A stretch of DNA of 64,000 nucleotides from NCBI RefSeq assembly GCF_018143015.1, contig NC_054751.1, forward strand, positions 15,671,292 through 15,735,291, given 5' to 3'. Below are positions 45,804 through 54,717 of the stretch, piece by piece. Each line of letters begins with the position of its first letter. Positions within the stretch are counted from its first letter, which is position 1. This stretch comes from Lytechinus variegatus. Its lineage: Eukaryota > Echinodermata > Echinoidea > Temnopleuroida > Toxopneustidae. The translations under genes and the position numbers were made by a program. A model generated the notes under the pieces. The model saw nothing but the letters and a program-made list of their open reading frames with translations, had not been told where the DNA came from and ran no database searches.

Positions 45804-46285
45804 TTAAGTTCAAATGTGATGGAGATTTGTTAGAATCAAAGTAGACCCTTTCTAAAAGTGGCACCGGAAAGTCCAGTGAGAACATTGGAAGGGTAACTGA
45901 TATACATAGTTTCTAAAGAAGGCTCACCCACTGGTACCTTCCTTTCGTTAAAATGTCCTTGGGCCACTACACTCTGTCTACAGGAGAATTCGTCTTTATT
46001 GTTAAGATCAAGTAAGAAGTAAGAAACGATAACTGTTGAATCTTGGGGAATGGGAGGTGTTTGATCACGCTGACCAACTATTCAAGACGCAGATAATCTA
46101 TAGGCCTAGGTCCTTATATACGAAGACCTTGTGAAGCTTGCAGAGAAGCCTCCAACAACAACTCCGATGGTCTCTGGTCTTGCCTGAACGCCATGTTTGA
46201 AAAGACTACTCCCTCTTCAACTGGGTATAAAAGCAAAGTATGCGCATCAAGCACCAGAAATCATCAAGCATCGGAGTTGCCCTGA

Positions 46286-46440
46286 AGGGAGCGTATTTTG
46301 CTGTCTGACAAAATATACGTTTTCCTTGGTTTTCATTGGCTGAAACATTGCAGAAGAGCATTGTGACTATGGTATCGATCAGATAAAACAGACTTCGTGG
46401 GATAAAACATCCGACAAGTCCTTTCATGAAACGCCCCCTT
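46286..46440 (-). mobile_element. GGGGCGTTTCATGAAAGGAC-type miniature element, minus strand
   Basis: Its right end is GACAAGTCCTTTCATGAAACGCCCCC, inverse to the left end of 42266-42424. The interior has CATTGGCTGAAACATTG and GACTATGGTATCGATC. The left end (GGGAGCGTATTTTGCTGTCT) is diverged. Confidence 0.6.
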
Positions 46441-46593
46441 TGTAAAGCATCTGGTCCAGATAACTTCAAACTCATATGTTACTAAAGAATATGTTGATGA
46501 GGTATGTCCTTATTGGGAGAGCTTAATGAAAGGGACGTTATTAGAATGTTACCATACAATGATAAATGGTGATTGTTTTTTTTAAAAACCTGA

Positions 46594-46647
46594 TTGCTTA
46601 GAAAGCATGAATGCTTGTAAGCAAGCAATCGGAGGACCGACGCCTTA
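46594..46647 (-). mobile_element. SINE, tail-side part, split by the 1.9-kb insertion
   Basis: GCTTAGAAAGCATGAATGCT and GTAAGCAAGCAATCGGAGGACC are the reverse complement of the end of the SINE at 30360-30560. The match stops exactly at CTTA, where the repeat-bounded element begins. Confidence 0.75.
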
Positions 46648-47110
46648 GGTCTCACGGGCCTAATTACTAGTGGTAGGCCATAGATATTCATTCGAGCCAA
46701 CCCATTGCTATTTTTTTTATTTTGATATGGCTGATTGACAAAGTGTATGCATATGATTGTACATCTAACACTGATTCTATTTTTGGTAATTACTGAACTT
46801 CCTTTTCCCTAATTGGGAAGAAATATCACCAATTTTGGACTATATTTTGACTGGCGGAAGGATTAGGGCCATTTTGCTGTTTGAGTTGATGAATCTGCTC
46901 CCCCCGACGGTGTCTTCAAACACGCCAATTTATTTTTGAAATGAGCCGGTCGAGGGACCCTTTTCTGGTCAGATATGGATTGCCAGATATAAATCCTATC
47001 CACTGGTAGTAAACATTCGACCCCCGAATTTCATCCTTATTTTTTATGAATTTTTAAAAGTGCCAATTTAACACATGAGTCTATGGGGAATGAATTAGGC
47101 CTGTGAGACC
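46648..47110 (+). repeat. 463-bp terminal repeat, left copy
   Basis: Begins GGTCTCACGGGCCTAATTA and ends AATTAGGCCTGTGAGACC, so it also has its own 18-bp inverted ends with one mismatch. No coding frame. Confidence 0.9.
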
Positions 47111-48098
47111 TATATATAACCTGGCATAGCCTATTACATGGGGAATTCCTTAGTAGATGAAATACCTGCCCAACTCTTCAGTAGCAGATTGTTTTTACTA
47201 GTAGACATGTTTCAATCATCAAGAGGTCCAAAACTGAACTTCATGGCTATACAAGGCTACATAGGGGGTACTACAGGTAACAAGTTGTTATTAGTAACTA
47301 ACTCTGTGTTTGTGTACCTAGGCTAGGCTGTGTAGGCTGTGCGTGGACTTGCTAGCATGTTGTCGTGTGTTTTTGTATACCGACAAGCGCTGCTGTAAAT
47401 CGTGTATTGCACCCATCACGAGATAAAGTACATATTAGATAGGCCTTGCATCAATTGCGCTTGTGAAATTGGTTCATGGGGAAGGGAATGAGAAGAGAAA
47501 ACTTTAGAATTTGGCTGAAGAGTGGTGGATTCAAGAGGGAGGGGGCGGGGGGTAGAGAAAAAGCATAGTTAGTATGTGGGGGGGGGGGGCTGAGAATGAG
47601 TTCTACATACTGCTATCTTGTTCAACTTTTACTGACTTCTAGCCAGACTAGCCCCCATCCATTTAGAATACAAGCCATCTAACCCCCTGTCTCTTTCTCT
47701 TACACCCTGGCTTGGGCCCTTGTCATAGGAAGATGTGAATTTATAGTATGCTTGTATGTTGATTCTCATTTCTTTTTATTGTTATCTAATTAAACTCATG
47801 TGAATCTGGTATTTATATTGTGGGCAGATCTTGAATCCAGATATGCACACTATTCATATCTACAATTTGCATTATAGGATTTGGGCCCTACATTGCATCC
47901 ATTGTTGAGCTACATATAGGCATGTAGGATGTGTGTAAATCCATAGGGCACTACACATTAGGAATAACATTAGAAATGGTCATTACATAACATATCTGTA
48001 TATTTCATGCATTTCTTTGTGATAAAGTGAGTGTACAGATGTTGAAGAAAAGCCAGGAAGGTAAATTAAAAAGAAACCTTCATGTGCCATACAATACA
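47111..48098. other. Interior of the repeat-bounded element
   Basis: 988 bp with no coding frame beyond about 60 codons and no gag, protease, reverse transcriptase or transposase motif. It has GTGTAGGCTGTG words, a G-rich patch at 47540-47590 and a poly-G run at 47578-47589. Confidence 0.7.
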
Positions 48099-48561
48099 GG
48101 TCTCACGGGCCTAATTACTAGTGGTAGGCCATAGATATTCATTCGAGCCAACCCATTGCTATTTTTTTTATTTTGATATGGCTGATTGACAAAGTGTATG
48201 CATATGATTGTACATCTAACACTGATTCTATTTTTGGTAATTACTGAACTTCCTTTTCCCTAATTGGGAAGAAATATCACCAATTTTGGACTATATTTTG
48301 ACTGGCGGAAGGATTAGGGCCATTTTGCTGTTTGAGTTGATGAATCTGCTCCCCCCGACGGTGTCTTCAAACACGCCAATTTATTTTTGAAATGAGCCGG
48401 TCGAGGGACCCTTTTCTGGTCAGATATGGATTGCCAGATATAAATCCTATCCACTGGTAGTAAACATTCGACCCCCGAATTTCATCCTTATTTTTTATGA
48501 ATTTTTAAAAGTGCCAATTTAACACATGAGTCTATGGGGAATGAATTAGGCCTGTGAGACC
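48099..48561 (+). repeat. 463-bp terminal repeat, right copy
   Basis: I saw no substitution or indel relative to 46648-47110. It ends at GTGAGACC, followed by CTTAAGGTCC of the host SINE. Confidence 0.9.
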
Positions 48562-48844
48562 CTTAAGGTCCTCTCCGAGTGACCTGGTAATGAGGATTAA
48601 TGCCATACCAACTTGGCACAAGCGCATCGAATGGGAATCGATGATGATGATGATGATGCACAGCATTTGTATAGCACCATACATCTGTCAAAGACATTCA
48701 AAGGCGCATTGGAGGAGCCAGCCAATCTGGGTGCCAGGAAGGGTGCGCACACAGAACTGTTACTCGCGGGTCTCTCTTCCCGAATCGAACCAGGGTCACC
48801 GTAATCCGAAACTCCCGCTCTACCAACTGTGAGCTATCGCGCCT
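48562..48844 (-). mobile_element. SINE, head-side part, split by the 1.9-kb insertion
   Basis: Read on the minus strand it starts GCGATAGCTCACAGTTGGTAG (A-box-like) and has CCTGGTTCGATTCGG (B-box-like), then runs to AATCCTCATTACCAGG and GGAGAGGACCTTAAG at the insertion point. Between 48640 and 48765 there is extra sequence (a GATGATGAT run, then ATTTGTATAGCACCATACAT) related to the SINE tail at 31950, absent from the copy at 30360. Confidence 0.7.
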
Positions 48845-48941
48845 GCTTCTCAGCCAATCAAAGTCAAGGAAAGTTGTCGGACAATAATGTTGATGAAACG
48901 CTCCCCAGGACATCGTGAAAGGGAAGCGAACACGCCCAACC

Positions 48942-49150
48942 GGGCATGTTGGCTCAGTGGTAGAGCGTCCGCCTCATGGTCGGGAGGTCGTGGGTTCGAT
49001 CCCCGGCCGAGTCATATATTGCTTGGCGCTCAGAATTTAGACTGGAGATGGGTAATAACATATTATGCAGGGCCTGCTGGAAGAGCAGTCTAATGATTGA
49101 AGTGGCTACCCTGGGTAAATAAAACGTTATCATTATTGTTATTACTATTT
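48942..49150 (+). mobile_element. tRNA-derived SINE
   Basis: Has A-box TTGGCTCAGTGGTAGAGCG and B-box GTGGGTTCGATCCCCGGC spaced as in a tRNA, followed by a body ending TTATGCAGGGCCTGCTGGAA and GAAGTGGCTACCCTGGGTAA, then ATTATTGTT repeats. A possible D-arm pairs, but the anticodon stem does not, so it is a SINE head, not a tRNA gene. Confidence 0.75.
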
Positions 49151-49156
49151 ACCACG

Positions 49157-49161
<5 letters not shown>

Positions 49162-49214
<53 letters not shown>
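49162..49214. repeat. (TA)n microsatellite, first tract
   Basis: About 53 bp of uninterrupted TA. Length may be unreliable in an assembly. Confidence 0.95.
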
Positions 49215-49217
<3 letters not shown>

Positions 49218-49339
49218 ACAAATTATGCTGAAGATAAATGGTAATGCTTTCAAAGCCAATATAGTTTTTATTTCCTCGAATTTTCGACGGACCTCCGTCT
49301 TCTTCAGGAGTATATACAATGTGTGGTATCAATCAGAGA

Positions 49340-49340
<1 letters not shown>

Positions 49341-49413
<73 letters not shown>
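49341..49413. repeat. (TA)n microsatellite, second tract
   Basis: About 73 bp of TA, 126 bp after the first tract. Translated Ile-Tyr stretches in either strand are artefacts. Confidence 0.95.
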
Positions 49414-49416
<3 letters not shown>

Positions 49417-49421
49417 TGTAT

Positions 49422-49836
49422 ATATGGGCGTAGGGATACGATGTGCACATCAAGAATACTGTAGTTTGGGGTGCCGAGGCTTTATGGTCATATCCGTAAT
49501 AAAAAAAATGTCCATTTATCGGCTCGTTAATACAGAACCGGTGAGGGAATGAAAGGAATAACCTCACTATCTTTCAACAAACCAAACCTTGGGAATACAC
49601 AAGGAAAGTGATTAAAAGAATATGTTAGAGAAGGGTCAAGGAACAGATTCGTCGTTTAGCAATTACTTCAATACTCTGAAAAATATCGAGTACATAATTA
49701 TGTAGACATATATGATAAATCAAGTTTGAACGATCAATTATCATTTTGATATCCATCTTAACATCACAAGTAATTGGTAATTATCGACCCCCACCTCCTC
49801 CTCATCCATTTCATAGGTGCCAAGATCTAGTTTGCA
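49422..49836 (+). repeat. Third partial copy of the receptor neighbourhood
   Basis: Similar to 42462-42915 throughout (ATGGGCGTAGGGATACGAT, TTTCAACAAACCAAAC, TAATTATGTAGAC, TGCCAAGATCTAGTTTG). After 49836 homology ends, and no third receptor follows, so this is a truncated duplicon. Confidence 0.8.
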
Positions 49837-50884
49837 CTTTTGTCCGATCAAGGGATATGTCTCCTATTTGCGACGATTTCGTAAGATTTTGGACCATATA
49901 GGGAGAGGAGACGGCCTTCTTCCATAGTGTGTAAAAATGTCAAAATTCGAGGTCTACCCACCACCAACCTCCCCCCAAGGGGGCATTTATTTTTTTTCAC
50001 TAAGATTGCTATCAGACATTGTACATGTACAATATGCCGCAAACGCCCGTCAGTGTCCGTGGTGCTCTCAAATAGTGTTGGCCATTTACAGAATTCTCTT
50101 TTGTTAGGTTTCTCGATGTTTTAATTCGCATTTAAAAAGCTCGATCGATATTAGAAAAAAATAATGTTGTCCTCGTGTAAAATTTATGTTTGGTGTAATA
50201 GTCAGAGTCGGGCTCTGTTCATGTCTCTTTTAATGTTATTGCCGTAGCGCCATATGCCTGTATATATAGGCAACTAATCCTAGATATAGAAGTATTCAAT
50301 AAGTGTTCATCCGACAATGTTTTATTTTATAAATTTAAAAAATGTGTTCTGGAGTTTCATGATTAAGATGTTAAATGTTTAAACATTAAACTTTATATGA
50401 TGATTTTAAAAAAAATTGTACTTTTTTAGAGGTTTGAAATGTGCCTATATAAGCAACAATCTTCAATTTATGATATTGATTGCTTAAAAATTAAAGAAGG
50501 CTGTTTCGTCTTTTGATTTTTTTTTAATTTTGTTTAAACTCTTGAATAACCAGCTGATAAGGGGTTTTATTTTTGCACTCCAACCAGGTTGTATAAGATT
50601 GATGTGTAGTTGTTAACTTTTGTTTTTACTGTAAGAGGACAAAGCAATGTTATTACACTTGTATTTATACTTAGTTACAAAGGCATCATTAAAAATGTTG
50701 ATCATTCTGATCAGGGAGTGTTTCGGGTTAAAGATACTGTATGATCGAGTATTATAAATAGAGCAGGAGTAGGTCAGTCCCGCTGAACTTACGGATATAA
50801 AGCGGATGAAAAACATACAAAAACCTTGCAATTCGTTGGGAAACGCTTTGCATCCGTTGCGTACTCATTTTAGTCATAGCATAT
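49837..50884. other. Intergenic, no gene seen
   Basis: AT-rich sequence with no coding similarity or repeat that I recognise. Confidence 0.5.
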
Positions 50885-51104
50885 AAGGCCTGGTCACACC
50901 GCCCGAGCGTTGTTGGAGCGGTCGTGCCGAGCGGAGAGAAAAAATCATCACCTCTCGCTACCGTTCACCATTTTCGATTTCGATTGTGTTTTTTTTCGAT
51001 TTTTGTTTTCGATTTTTCCCCAAATTTTGTGAGCGAAATTCGACTCTCTTTCCCTTCCGCTCCACGACCGCTCCAACAACGCTCGGGGATGTGACCAAGC
51101 CTTT
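50885..51104. mobile_element. 220-bp inverted-repeat element with AAGGCCTGGTCACACC ends
   Basis: AAGGCCTGGTCACACCGCCC at the left is answered by GATGTGACCAAGCCTTT at the right. Both arms continue through GAGCGTTGTTGGAGCGGTCG and its inverse. The short centre is rich in TTTCGATTT repeats. It shares its end with 41690-42210. Confidence 0.8.
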
Positions 51105-51551
51105 ACGTGTTACATACGTTCTAGCTGAACAACGGAAAGGGGGAGAAAAGATAGGGTACATGGAACGTCTGTACATCGTTAGTCATGGGGAAAAAGAAAA
51201 TATGTAATGCGTATGCATCTCGTATTATAAAGTATTCACCCCCCTCCCCTCTAACCCATTCGGAGCTGCCATCCACTTCCTTCAGCTTTCATCCGCTAGG
51301 CCCCGCTAGGCTCTCGATGAACACCCGTTTAACACCCCCGCTAAATACTACAAACGTCCGTATTTTGTCCATTTCTTGAGCGAATTAAAACGAATTTAAC
51401 GATCCCCGAAATTTTGCTCGTCCGCTGTGTCCTTCATGAATACGTTTTGCGTCCATCTGTATGGAAGCAGAAGACCGTCAAAAACACGGATATACGTCGT
51501 GTCGTAATTTAATTTACTACACGAAGTAAATAATTACGTCGTGTAGTAATT

Positions 51552-53457
51552 TCATTTCATTTCATTTCGTTTATTTCCACAATAACAGCAAAGGTAATTA
51601 TTTTACAACAGAAATGTGAGTATAGAATAAATTAACAATTAGAAATATTGAAATAGTTCACAAAGGTCCAGTACACAGATATAATGTATAATTGAATTTT
51701 AGAAAGTTCAGTTTTAACTTAAATGCTAGCTGTATATTGTGGGGGAAACCTTGGAAAGCGGAGCTTGTAATTCAGGTTCCCCAAAATAATATTACAGTAT
51801 CATTAATTAATGAAAATGGTATAAAAAGATACAAACTAGACGGGACGATACAAGACTACACTAAACGGGACAAGTACATCAGAACAACTCAAGCACACAC
51901 ATGGGACAATGAACAGCCTCCTGCAGGAAAATCATAGTGTAACATTATAGTTATTTATCAGTGTAGTCTTAAGCTTATGTTTGAACGAAAATAAGCTTGG
52001 TGTCAGTTTTAAAGATTCATCTAGAGAATTCCAAAAATGGGGACCAGTATAAACAATAGTCTTCTGTTTGTAAAAAGTTCTGAGCTTCGGAAGATGGAAA
52101 GATGACGATAATCTGGTGGGGTAGCTGTGCAAAATCTCGTTTCTTAAAAACAGTAAACTTAAGGAAGTTGGCAGCTCTCCTTGGTTTAACTGAAACATAA
52201 AGCAGCCCAGGCGAAGAGAGTACAAATCCTGTATTTTTAAAACTTTATTGGAGAAGAACAATTGATCTGAGTGAGCTAATCTGTGTTTATGACAAATGAT
52301 TCTCATTATTCTTTTCTGTGTAAGTAGTAGTCTATCCAACTGATTTCTAGAGGAACTGCCCCAAGCTAATATCCCATAATTTAAGTAAGAAAGAATAAGG
52401 GTATTATACAAATTTGATAAAACGTTTGGAGGCAAAAAAGTTTTTAGTTTGTTTATGACGCCAACATTTCTAGATAAAAGTTTTGATAAATACGTAATGT
52501 GCGGCTTCCATGAAATTTTGTTATCTATATATAGACCAAGAAATTTCGTTGAATCGACAATATCGATTAAAATATTATTAAGAAAGACGTTCCTGGGTAG
52601 AGCTGTGATTGAATTACTAAAAAGCATGCACTGGGTCTTTGCAACATTTAAAGAAAGTTTGTTACAACAGATCCATTCATGAATACATCTGAGTTCAGTA
52701 TTTACTATGTTTACAAGAGTATCAGGATTTTTATGTGAAAAGAAAACACTGGTGTCATCTGCATATAATATGAAAGACAAGGCCTTTGATGAATCCTGAA
52801 AATCGTTGATATATAGAATGAATAATAATGGCCCCAAAAGCGAACCCTGGGGTACTCCGCAAATCATGTCATTATAATCGGAATTAGAATTGTTTATGGA
52901 GACAAACTGTTTTCTTCCAGTAAGATAACTTCTGTACCACTCCAAGGCCTTCCCCCTAATTCCATAATGTGATAGTTTAGACAATAAGATTTCATGGTCA
53001 ATGGTGTCAAAGGCCCTGGAGAGGTCCAGAAAGATACCAAGAGTGTGAAGGTGGTCGTCAACAGCAGTCGCTATATGATTAATGAAATATAAGATTGCAT
53101 GTGTTGTTGAATGCTTTTGCCTAAAGCCAAATTGTGATTCTGATAAAAGACCAAAACTCCTCACAAATTTTATTGTACGATTGTATATAATTTTTTCTAA
53201 GACTTTGGAAATAGAAGATAAGAGAGATATAGGTCTATAATTACTTATATCGGACGGATCTCCCTTTTTGTAGATAGGAACTACCTTCGCAATTTTCATT
53301 CGGTCGGGAACTATACCATTAACAAGAGATAAATTCATGACGTGTTCTAAAGGAATAACAATTTCGTTAATGATATCTTTTAACAAGTCATTACTTATTT
53401 CATCATAGCCTGGACCTTTTTTACTTTTAAGTTCGAAATACCACACGACGTAATTAT
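51552..53457 (-). mobile_element. 5'-truncated non-LTR retrotransposon (CR1/L2-like LINE)
   Basis: Read on the minus strand it runs from the truncated 5' end near 53446 to a 3' end made of GAAAT repeats (ATTTC repeats at 51549-51568 on the plus strand). Ending in a short tandem repeat instead of poly-A is typical of the CR1/L2 group. The 18-mer TTACGTCGTGTAGTAATT occurs at both edges (51534-51551 and 53458-53475), which could be the target duplication. The hairpin arms contain similar words, so this is not conclusive. Apurinic endonuclease sequence is absent. Confidence 0.8.
51932..53446 (-). CDS. Reverse transcriptase, 5'-truncated LINE ORF2
   Basis: 504 codons open up to the truncation point. 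In order from the amino end: GPGYDEIS, VPIYKKGDPSDISNYRPISL (block 1), ESQFGFRQKHSTTHAI (block 2), DLSRAFDTIDH (block 3), CGVPQGSLLGPLLFILYIND (block 5), LYADDTSVF with the catalytic YADD (block 6), KLSLNVAKTQCM (block 7), then the thumb and a C-terminal region. The first residues shown are not a true start; the endonuclease half is missing. The RT frame has no stop or frameshift, suggesting a fairly recent insertion. It is expected to be immobile on its own. Confidence 0.9.
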   Translation of the reverse strand: MWYFELKSKKGPGYDEISNDLLKDIINEIVIPLEHVMNLSLVNGIVPDRMKIAKVVPIYKKGDPSDISNYRPISLLSSISKVLEKIIYNRTIKFVRSFGLLSESQFGFRQKHSTTHAILYFINHIATAVDDHLHTLGIFLDLSRAFDTIDHEILLSKLSHYGIRGKALEWYRSYLTGRKQFVSINNSNSDYNDMICGVPQGSLLGPLLFILYINDFQDSSKALSFILYADDTSVFFSHKNPDTLVNIVNTELRCIHEWICCNKLSLNVAKTQCMLFSNSITALPRNVFLNNILIDIVDSTKFLGLYIDNKISWKPHITYLSKLLSRNVGVINKLKTFLPPNVLSNLYNTLILSYLNYGILAWGSSSRNQLDRLLLTQKRIMRIICHKHRLAHSDQLFFSNKVLKIQDLYSLRLGCFMFQLNQGELPTSLSLLFLRNEILHSYPTRLSSSFHLPKLRTFYKQKTIVYTGPHFWNSLDESLKLTPSLFSFKHKLKTTLINNYNVTL

Positions 53458-53575
53458 TTACGTCGTGTAGTAATTCGAATTGCTACACGACATAATTATT
53501 TACTTCGTGTAGTAAATTAAAATACGACACGACGTATATCCGTGTTTTTGACGTTCTCCTGCTTCCATACATCTG

Positions 53576-53745
53576 GGGGTCGTTTCATAAAGCTGTTCGT
53601 AGGTTAAGAACGACTTTAAGAACGACTGGTGAACCTTTCTTACGCGCTAAACCATCGCCAATGAATATACCGTTTACCACAAAAAGAATCTCCAGTCATT
53701 TTTAAAGTCGCTCTTAACTTACGAACCGAGCTTTATAAAACACCC
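53576..53745. mobile_element. GGGTCGTTTCATAAAGC-type miniature element
   Basis: Left GGGTCGTTTCATAAAGCTGT with AGGTTAAGAACGACTTTAAG inside; right CTTTATAAAACACCC preceded by TAAAGTCGCTCTTAACTTACG. 170 bp of imperfect inverted repeat, non-coding, adjoining the next element. Confidence 0.7.
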
Positions 53746-53749
53746 ACCT

Positions 53750-53914
53750 GGGGTGCGTTTCATGAAAGGACTTGTCGGACGTTTTATCCAACAAGTCCCG
53801 TTTTTTCCGACAGTTACTATAGTAACAGTGATTCTCAACCAATCAGAATCCAGGAATGTTGTCAGATCTGCCAACTCGTCGGACGAAAATATTGATGAAA
53901 CGCCCCCCCCCCCC
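53750..53914. mobile_element. GGGGTGCGTTTCATGAA-type miniature element, copy 2
   Basis: Starts GGGGTGCGTTTCATGAAAGG, ends TTGATGAAACGCCCCCC. It contains CTATAGTAACAGTG and CAACCAATCAGAATCCAGGA as in 42266-42424, with only a few differences from that copy. Confidence 0.8.
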
Positions 53915-54717
53915 GGCCTTAAAAAGGACAAATGAGATGGGAGGGAGAAATTTGTGGAAGACGGATGAAGAGAAAGAGAGAGAGAGAGAGAGATAGACAC
54001 GATAGAGTAGGTGGGGGATGAGACTTGACTTTAGTTGAGGCTGGCAGATGAATTTGAATAAGAAGAATCAATTGACAGAGATGGCCTTTATTGATATGCA
54101 AACATGACCTTCGTACATGAAAACAACCGTATTTTGGGTATTCAAGCATTTTGTTTATATAAGCACATCCCGATATACATAATACTTAAAATAATTAAAA
54201 AAAATACAATTTCTCACACTTTCGTCATAATTAATAAAATAGAAAATAACATACAAAAACTTACATAAATGAAAAATCAAATTGAAAGTAGATAATATGT
54301 GCTGAGAATAATTCTCTATATTCTTTAGATTTATATGAGGGACAAATCAAAAATTTGATTGCTAATTTCAATTTGATTGCATATTTCAATCTATTCTCAA
54401 ACTCAATCTTATTCTCAATAGATTTATTTTCAGTCAGAGCTTTTTAGAGAGGTCATGCAGGTATGTTAACCTAAAAACGATTGGTCAGGGATATAGTCAA
54501 TCTGTTGCTGGCAAACACTATTCAGGATTCTTTATTGCTAATCGTCCCGGACAAACTTGGCAAAGTATTCATCCTCACACCCCTTCCTTTCATAGGGGCG
54601 CCATGCCTGGCTACCCTTGAACAAAAAACCCCTCTATTATGTTCTTTTGACAACACCAGTAACATGTCTCCAGGATCGATATTTGCTCTTCAAACATGTT
54701 TCCAATCGGTTGTTTGC
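53915..54717. other. Intergenic, no gene seen
   Basis: Contains a (GA)n tract at about 53966-53991 and A/T-rich sequence, including several repeats of AATTTGATTG-like words near 54345-54390. No gene recognised. Confidence 0.5.

Larger units (their letters stand above)
42916..46130 (+). repeat. Segmental duplication, copy B (with GPCR 2)
   Basis: Matches 37196-40265 as described there. Copy B has an extra stretch around 43459-43540 and a small internal duplication before the gene (ATAATGAACATATCACG-type words at about 44592-44640). Homology fades about 330 bp after the receptor stop codon. Confidence 0.85.
46648..48561. mobile_element. 1.9-kb element bounded by two apparently identical 463-bp direct repeats, 4-bp target duplication
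   Basis: Two 463-bp copies (46648-47110 and 48099-48561) at a constant offset of 1451 bp enclose 988 bp of non-coding sequence. CTTA precedes the first copy (46644-46647) and follows the second (48562-48565). Outside these, a SINE continues as if uninterrupted, by comparison with 30360-30560. The layout is that of a small LTR-type retroelement without genes (TRIM-like) or of a composite of two miniature elements. Against a classic LTR, the repeats begin GGTCTCAC and end GTGAGACC instead of TG...CA, and no convincing primer-binding site or polypurine tract is visible (only TGGCATAG 11 bp after the first repeat). Confidence 0.8.
51449..53573. mobile_element. Long hairpin element split by a LINE insertion
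   Basis: The left arm at about 51449-51551 (TGTATGGAAGCAG, GTCAAAAACACGGATATACG, TACTACACGAAGTAAATAAT) is repeated as its inverse at about 53476-53573. Joining the arms without the middle gives a near-perfect hairpin centred on AATTCGAATT. The middle is a truncated LINE in minus orientation. The arms themselves repeat a short palindromic word of the type TTACGTCGTGTAGTAA. The element's own target duplication was not found. Confidence 0.8.

Noticed and set aside
46648-47110. Single miniature element with its own TA target duplication
   Set aside because: TA flanks copy 1 but not copy 2, while CTTA flanks the pair and agrees with the interrupted SINE, so insertion of the whole 1.9-kb unit explains more.
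48942-49015. Possible tRNA gene (A-box and B-box, CAT near the anticodon position)
   Set aside because: The anticodon stem does not pair, the acceptor ends do not match, and a SINE body follows. Related copies at 38241 and 44038 have the same body, so it is a SINE head.
49090-49567. Several overlapping open frames with Ile-Tyr repeats
   Set aside because: They are translations of the TA microsatellites.
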